Source of the DNA: Saccoglossus kowalevskii
Taxonomy: Eukaryota > Hemichordata > Enteropneusta > Harrimaniidae
Length of the DNA stretch: 31,500 bases
Direction: 5' to 3'
Assembly: GCF_000003605.2 (NCBI RefSeq)
Contig: NW_003147328.1
Span: 1 to 31,500, forward strand
Shown: positions 27,185 to 31,500 of the stretch, piece by piece
Numbering within the stretch: the first letter of the stretch is position 1
Layout: each line of letters opens with the position of its first letter
Translations under genes and position numbers: made by a program
Notes under the pieces: model-generated
What the model was told of the DNA's origin: nothing
What the model saw: the letters and a program-made list of their open reading frames with translations, nothing else
The model's database searches: none

Positions 27185-29354
27185 AATGAATTTGCCATGA
27201 TCTTACCATGACACGTGTATCGTGTTTCCATTATGATTACAGTTTCAATGAATTTGCCATGATCTTACCATGACACGTGTATCGTGTTTCGATTATGATT
27301 ACATTTGCAATGAATTTGCCATGATCTTACCATGACAGGTGTATCGTGTTTCGATTATAATTACATTTGCAATGAATTTGCCATGATCTTACCATGACAC
27401 GTGTATCGTGTTTCCATTATGGTTATATTTGCAATGAATTTGCCATGATCTTACCATGACACGTGTATAGTGTGTCCATTATGGTTATATTTGCAATGAA
27501 TTTGCCATGATCTTACCATGACACGTGTATCGTGTTTCCATTATGGTTATATTTGCAATGAATTTGCCATGATCTTACCATGACACGTCTATCGTGTTTC
27601 CATTATGGTTATATTTGCAATGAATTTGCCATGATCTTACCATGATACGTGTATCGTGTTTCCATTATGGTTATATTTGCATTGAATTTGCCATGATCTC
27701 ACCATGACATGTGTATCGTGTTTCCATTATGATTACAACTGCAATGAATTTGCCATGATCTTACCATGACACGTGTATCGTGTTTCCATTATTGTTATAT
27801 TTGCAACGAATTTGCCATGATCTTACCATGACACGTGTATCGTGTTTCCATTATGGTTATATTTGCAATGAATTTGCCATGATCTTACCATGACACGTGT
27901 ATCGAGTTTCCATTATGGTTATATTTGCAATGAATATGCCATGATCTTACCATGACACGTGTATCGTGTTTCCATTATGGTTATATTTGCAATGAATTTG
28001 CCATGATCTTACCATGACACGTGTATCGTGTTTCCATTATGATTACATTTTCAATGAATTTACCATGATCTTACCATGACACGTGTATCGTGTTTCGATT
28101 ATGATTACGTTTTCAATGAAATTGCCATGATCTTACCATGACACGTGTATCGTGTTTCCATTATGGTTATATTTGCATTGAATTTGCCATGATCTCACCA
28201 TGACACGTGTATCGTGTTTCCATTATGATTACAACTGCAATGAATTTGCCATGATCTTACCATGACATGTGTATCGTGTTTCCATTATGGTTATATTTGC
28301 AATGAATTTGCCATGATCTTACCATGACACGTGTATAGTGTGTCCATTATGGTTATATTTGCAATGAATTTGCCATGATCTTACCATGACACGTGTATCG
28401 TGTTTCCATTATGGTTATATTTGCAATGAATTTGCCATGATCTTACCATGATACGTGTATCGTGTTTCCATTATGGTTATATTTGCATTGAATTTGCCAT
28501 GATCTCACCATGACACGTGTATCGTGTTTCCATTATGATTACAACTGCAATGAATTTGCCATGATCTTACCATGGCACGTGTATCGTGTTTCCATTATTG
28601 TTATATTTGCAATGAATTTGCCATGATCTTACCATGACACGTGTATCGTGTTTCCATTATGGTTATATTTGCAATGAATTTGCCATGATCTTACCATGAC
28701 ACGTGTATCGTGTTTCCATTATGGTTATATTTGCAATGAATTTGCCATGATCTTACCATGACACGTGTATCGTGTTTCCATCATGGTTATATTTGCAATG
28801 AATTTGCCATGATCTTACCATGACACGTGTATCGTGTTTCCATTATGATTACATTTCCAATGAATTTCCCATGATCTTACCATGACACGTGTATCGTGTT
28901 TCGATTATGATTACGTTTTCAATGAATTTGCCATGATCTTACCATGACACGTGTATCGTGTTTCGATTATGATTACATTTTCAATGAATTTGCCATAATC
29001 TTACCATGACCCGTGTATCGTGTTTCGATCATGATTACATTTGCAATGAATTTGCCATGATCTTACCATGACAGGTGTATCGTGTTTTGATTATAATTAC
29101 ATTTGCAATGAATTTGCCATGATCTTACCATGACACGTGTATCGTGTTTCCATTATTGTTATATTTGCAATGAATATGCCATGATCTTACCATGACACGT
29201 GTATCGTGTTACCATTATGGTTATATTTGCAATGAATTTGCCATGATCTTACCAAGACACGTGTATCGTGTTTCCATTATGGTTATATTTGCAATGAATT
29301 TGCCATGATCTTACCATGACACGTGTATCGAGTTTCCATTATGGTTATATTTGC
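27185..29354. repeat. 62-bp satellite array, right part (35 monomers)
   Basis: The array continues after the TIR element for 2,170 bp, exactly 35 monomer lengths, up to the truncated second element. Monomer classes are the same as on the left: A, B, TATAGTGTGTCC, GCATTGAAT with ATCTCACC, CCATGGCACG and GACAGGTG types. From about 28.12 kb onward it is the second copy of the 1.39-kb duplication. The first monomers after the element (to about 28.1 kb) have no copy I recognise as near-identical elsewhere in the window. No genes are seen. Confidence 0.95.
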
Positions 29355-29513
29355 GTTGAGTGGAAACCCCGGAAAACACTAAACCAGTTGAAAAACACTA
29401 AACCTATTGAAAAAGACAAAACCTGTTGAAAAAGACTAAACCTGTTGAAAAAACCCTTGTGAAATCAGCTGCCGTCGTGGGTTCTGTTTCATGTTTTCGC
29501 TTTCTTTTAATCA
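28119..29513. repeat. Segmental duplication, copy 2
   Basis: This is the partner of about 25,640-27,034 at offset 2,479. It runs through 20 or so monomers and then 159 bp of the TIR element, stopping at CTTTTAATCA, beyond which the two copies share nothing. A monomer just before the element carries CCAAGACACG, which copy 1 lacks but the element-free monomers at 7.75 kb share. Copy 2 may therefore keep an older flank, or may have received it by conversion. Confidence 0.85.
29355..29513. mobile_element. TIR element, truncated second copy (left half)
   Basis: This copy is identical by eye to 26,876-27,034 except for one base in the tip (GTTGAGTGGAAACC here, GTTGAGTGAAAACC there). It contains the left arm, the 19-bp repeats and the first part of the core including GAAATCAGCTGCCGTCGTGG. 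It has no right arm and no right target duplication, so it arrived by segmental duplication rather than by its own transposition. It forms the last satellite-side sequence before the retrotransposon fossil. Confidence 0.9.
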
Positions 29514-29699
29514 TGTTCGTTATCACTCAGATCATCTATGTCTGGAGTTGATTCTTGGCAGGTTGTTTCCTTTTGTTGTTTATGTGGAATATCTAGATTA
29601 CTAGGTAGGAATGTACAAATTTTAAGCATATTACAATGTAGGGTTCACTCCTTGCAACTAGTTTCTGACCGTACAACATATACAGGTGAGTCTGGTTCC

Positions 29700-29830
29700 A
29701 GTTGTTTGACTATTAATTATGGTTCAGATTCCCATTTGTCACCAAGCTTATGCTTGCCAGTTTGTTTTAGTTTAGCTAGCACATGGTCTCCTGTATTGAA
29801 TGGTATAGCCTTAGCTTTCTTGTCGTATCT
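29700..29830 (-). pseudogene. Integrase C-terminal (GPY/F-like) region of the fossil
   Basis: The run RYDKKAKAIPFNTGDHVL followed by KHKLGDKWESEP is the usual C-terminal module of Ty3/Gypsy integrases, which contacts DNA or chromatin. No chromodomain is recognisable beyond it. Coding-like sequence continues toward the satellite junction at 29,514 but is degraded. Confidence 0.75.
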
Positions 29831-30099
29831 GGTTTTCTGACGATCCCTAGCCTTAACTGCATGTTCTGTTGCTGTTTTGTAGGCGATTTTTAGTCTTTCT
29901 CGCAGAGATTTGACATAATCTGATGGATCTACACTCACACTAGATTGGCTGTTAGCTTTGTCAGTGTGGAAAATCAGGTCTATGGGAAGGTTTTGGGTGA
30001 CGACCATACATTAAATAATGCGGAGAGTAACCTGTTGAATCATGACGAGTGCAGTTGTATGCATAAGTCATTGCTTCAAGATACTCCTTCCAATCTGTT

Positions 30100-30400
30100 T
30101 TCTGTGATTGATCCAAGGTGCCCAGCATATTCATGAGAGTTTGATTGTATCTTTCGGTCATGCCATTCCCTTCTGGATGATAAGGTGTGGTATGGTAGTG
30201 GATGATAAGGTGTGGTAGTCTCTTGGGGAATCCATATTGGGAAAAGAAGTATTTCCACAGTATTTTGGCCACTGTTTTAGCTTTCTGATCTGGTGTTGAG
30301 TAGGCCTGTGCATATCTCGAAAAATGATCGGTAAGAACCAGTACATTCTTGATGCCGCCTTTAGATGGCTCTAAAGTTAGAAAGTCCATACATACCAGCT
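30100..30400 (-). pseudogene. Integrase catalytic core region of the fossil
   Basis: The DDE-type integrase core is recognised from LVCMDFLTLEPSKGGIKNVL, LVLTDHFSRYAQAY and TTPYHPEGNGMTERYNQ. Intact relatives join the cDNA to host DNA with this domain. The region is shorter than in whole family members and is treated as a fossil. Confidence 0.8.
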
Positions 30401-30469
30401 CCAAGGGCGCAGAAGTATGAATACTCACAAGTGGTGCTCTGTCTGCTGCTGGTGCAGCCTTGCGCAAAC

Positions 30470-30610
30470 AACATCGTTTACATTCCTCACACCACACTTT
30501 CACTTGTGTGTACATCTGTGGCCAATAAAACCTACCACGAATAAGGTCCAGTGTTCTCTCAAAACCAAGGTGTCCCATATGGTCATGAAGAGCTTCAAAG
30601 ATAGATCTAC
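30470..30610 (-). pseudogene. Integrase zinc-binding (H2C2) domain of the fossil
   Basis: The family spacing of a retroviral-type integrase zinc finger is visible in HDHMGHLGFERTLDLI, RFYWPQM and CEECKRC: two histidines followed about 30 residues later by a CxxC pair. In intact Ty3/Gypsy elements this domain supports integrase multimerisation on the cDNA ends. It is a remnant within the broken element. Confidence 0.85.
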
Positions 30611-30969
30611 ACAGTCTAACTGGCAGGACCAATTGATAGACTGGGTCTAAATTAGCCGATTTCACCACACGGTAAAGTACACCTTCTCTCACACAAAGCT
30701 TATCCCATTGTCTCACGATCATCTTAGCCCTACTGTTCAAACTGTCTATCTGTTTCCTATTTGGCTTTCTCTGTAGTTTTCTGTAGGAAAGTGCAGGGGC
30801 GACCTCAATGTCTTCCAGCTGATTTAATTCTAACTCCACAGGAGTCATGACAGGTAATGTGTTTATCACAGCATTAGAAGTAATATCATACTCTGCGCTC
30901 TTTGTAGGTAGCTCAATATGTTTGTGCATACCACAAACTCCACGAAAAGTGTCTGCGACTTCACTCTGT

Positions 30970-31380
30970 GGCATTCGCGATAGTCCATCAGCATTTGCAT
31001 TATTTTTACCAGGTCTGTATTTGATGTCAAAGTCAAATAATGCAAGCTGTGACACCCATCATTGCCCTGTTGCGTCTAACTTTGCCGTTGTCTGAACATA
31101 GACGAGCGGGTTATTGTTCGTTAAAACAGTGAAGGTGTTGCCATATAGATGTTCCCTGAACTTATCTGTGACTGCCCACTTTAGGCATAGAAATTCCAGT
31201 TTATGGGCTGGATACCTGGTTTCAGTGGGTGCCAGACCTCTGCTGGCATAAGCTATTACTCTCTCTCTCCCTTCCTGTACTTGTGCTAGTACTGTCCCCA
31301 AATCTTCTCCTGAAGCATCGACCTGTAAAATAAAGGGTTTACTAAAGTCGGGGTAACCAAGCACTGGGGCAGTAGTCAAC
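30970..31380 (-). pseudogene. RNase H region of the Ty3/Gypsy fossil
   Basis: This region corresponds to the retroelement RNase H, which in intact relatives removes RNA from the RNA-DNA hybrid during reverse transcription. The family signature runs from PDFSKPFILQVDAS through YASRGLAPTETRYPAHKLEF to the closing NANADGLSR. It follows the reverse transcriptase connection region near the window edge and precedes a linker into the integrase. It is part of a broken element and is not expected to make a working enzyme. Confidence 0.85.
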
Positions 31381-31500
31381 TTCTCCTTGATTTGTCTGAA
31401 GATACTATCACATTCTTCAGACCATTCAAAGCGGTTGGGATACTCTTTGGCTGTTTACTACCCTTCTTCTTCTTCTTTGGGTCTCTGAAGTCAACCGAAA

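Larger units (their letters stand above)
29514..31500 (-). mobile_element. Ty3/Gypsy LTR retrotransposon fossil, partial pol, broken
   Basis: The minus strand encodes the downstream part of a Ty3/Gypsy pol polyprotein. In order from the window edge inward it shows the connection after reverse transcriptase, RNase H, the integrase zinc-binding domain, the integrase catalytic core and the integrase C-terminal GPY/F-like region. Family-typical strings are FILQVDASGEDLGTVLAQ, DIKYRPGKNNANADGLSR, TTPYHPEGNGMTERYNQ and YNCTRHDSTGYSPHYLMYGR. Reverse transcriptase, protease and gag would lie beyond 31,500. Coding-like sequence runs to the satellite junction and no LTR is visible, so the 3-prime end is missing. 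The copy is broken, with about four interruptions visible, and looks inactive. The domains remain easy to recognise, so it is not extremely ancient, but without LTR pairs no age can be given. Cnidarian, mollusc, chordate or fish lineages all carry relatives like this. Confidence 0.9.

Noticed and set aside
1-29354. CRISPR array
   Set aside because: The regular 62-bp period has no unique spacers; both halves of the unit repeat, and the flanks are eukaryotic elements.
1-29354. CENP-B box in the monomer
   Set aside because: Class B has TTCG followed by AT-rich sequence but no CGGG at the required spacing, so the box consensus is not met.
29514-29700. Possible LTR at the satellite-side end of the retrotransposon (starts TGTT on the plus strand)
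   Set aside because: Coding-like sequence seems to run up to the junction, there is no target duplication, and no second LTR is in the window to compare with.
29538-29840. Plus-strand open frames opposite the pol fossil (also near 29,945, 30,417 and 30,847)
   Set aside because: They lie antisense to clear retrotransposon pol domains and show no family features of their own.

Overview
The window is almost entirely satellite DNA from a eukaryotic, probably animal, genome. Positions 1 to about 29,354 are one tandem array of a 62-bp AT-rich monomer, roughly 468 copies, interrupted once by a 298-bp terminal-inverted-repeat (TIR) element at 26,876-27,173. No host gene, tRNA, rRNA or CRISPR array is visible in it. 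The two short open frames inside the array (8-253 plus, 10,669-10,857 minus) are translated satellite. The rest of the window, 29,514-31,500, is an old, broken copy of a Ty3/Gypsy-type LTR retrotransposon pol region on the minus strand. It is truncated by the satellite side on one end and by the window edge on the other. The array size and retroelement type fit centromeric or pericentromeric heterochromatin of a metazoan; a marine invertebrate or fish is a guess from the pol flavour only.

Layout. 1-26,864: left satellite array. Its monomers fall into recurring variant classes, arranged as a patchwork of higher-order repeats. An 806-bp, 13-monomer period is clearest between 12.7 and 18 kb, and blocks are copied over offsets of about 8.1, 14.4, 15.6 and 20.2 kb. 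26,865-27,184: non-autonomous DNA transposon with 69-bp TIRs, flanked by a 9-11 bp target-site duplication of satellite sequence. 27,185-29,354: exactly 35 further monomer lengths. 29,355-29,513: a second copy of the TIR element, left half only. 29,514-31,500: retrotransposon fossil.

History that can be read. The TIR element landed in a canonical monomer. A segment of about 1.39 kb containing satellite plus the left half of the element was then duplicated 2,479 bp downstream, and 2,479 = 35 x 62 + 309, where 309 is the element plus its target duplication. The second copy ends inside the element, where it meets the retrotransposon fossil, so the array border is a breakpoint joining two truncated elements or an assembly join. 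A monomer near 7.85 kb shares the rare upstream markers and the first bases of the element without the element itself.

The most unusual signal inside the array is a monomer variant, seen 13 times, in which a clustered five-base change creates a perfect 9-bp inverted repeat around the ACACGTGT palindrome. It looks like a hairpin or template-switch event later spread by array turnover. I found no protein-coding biological system in this window; what is new here is the satellite architecture and the element inserted into it.
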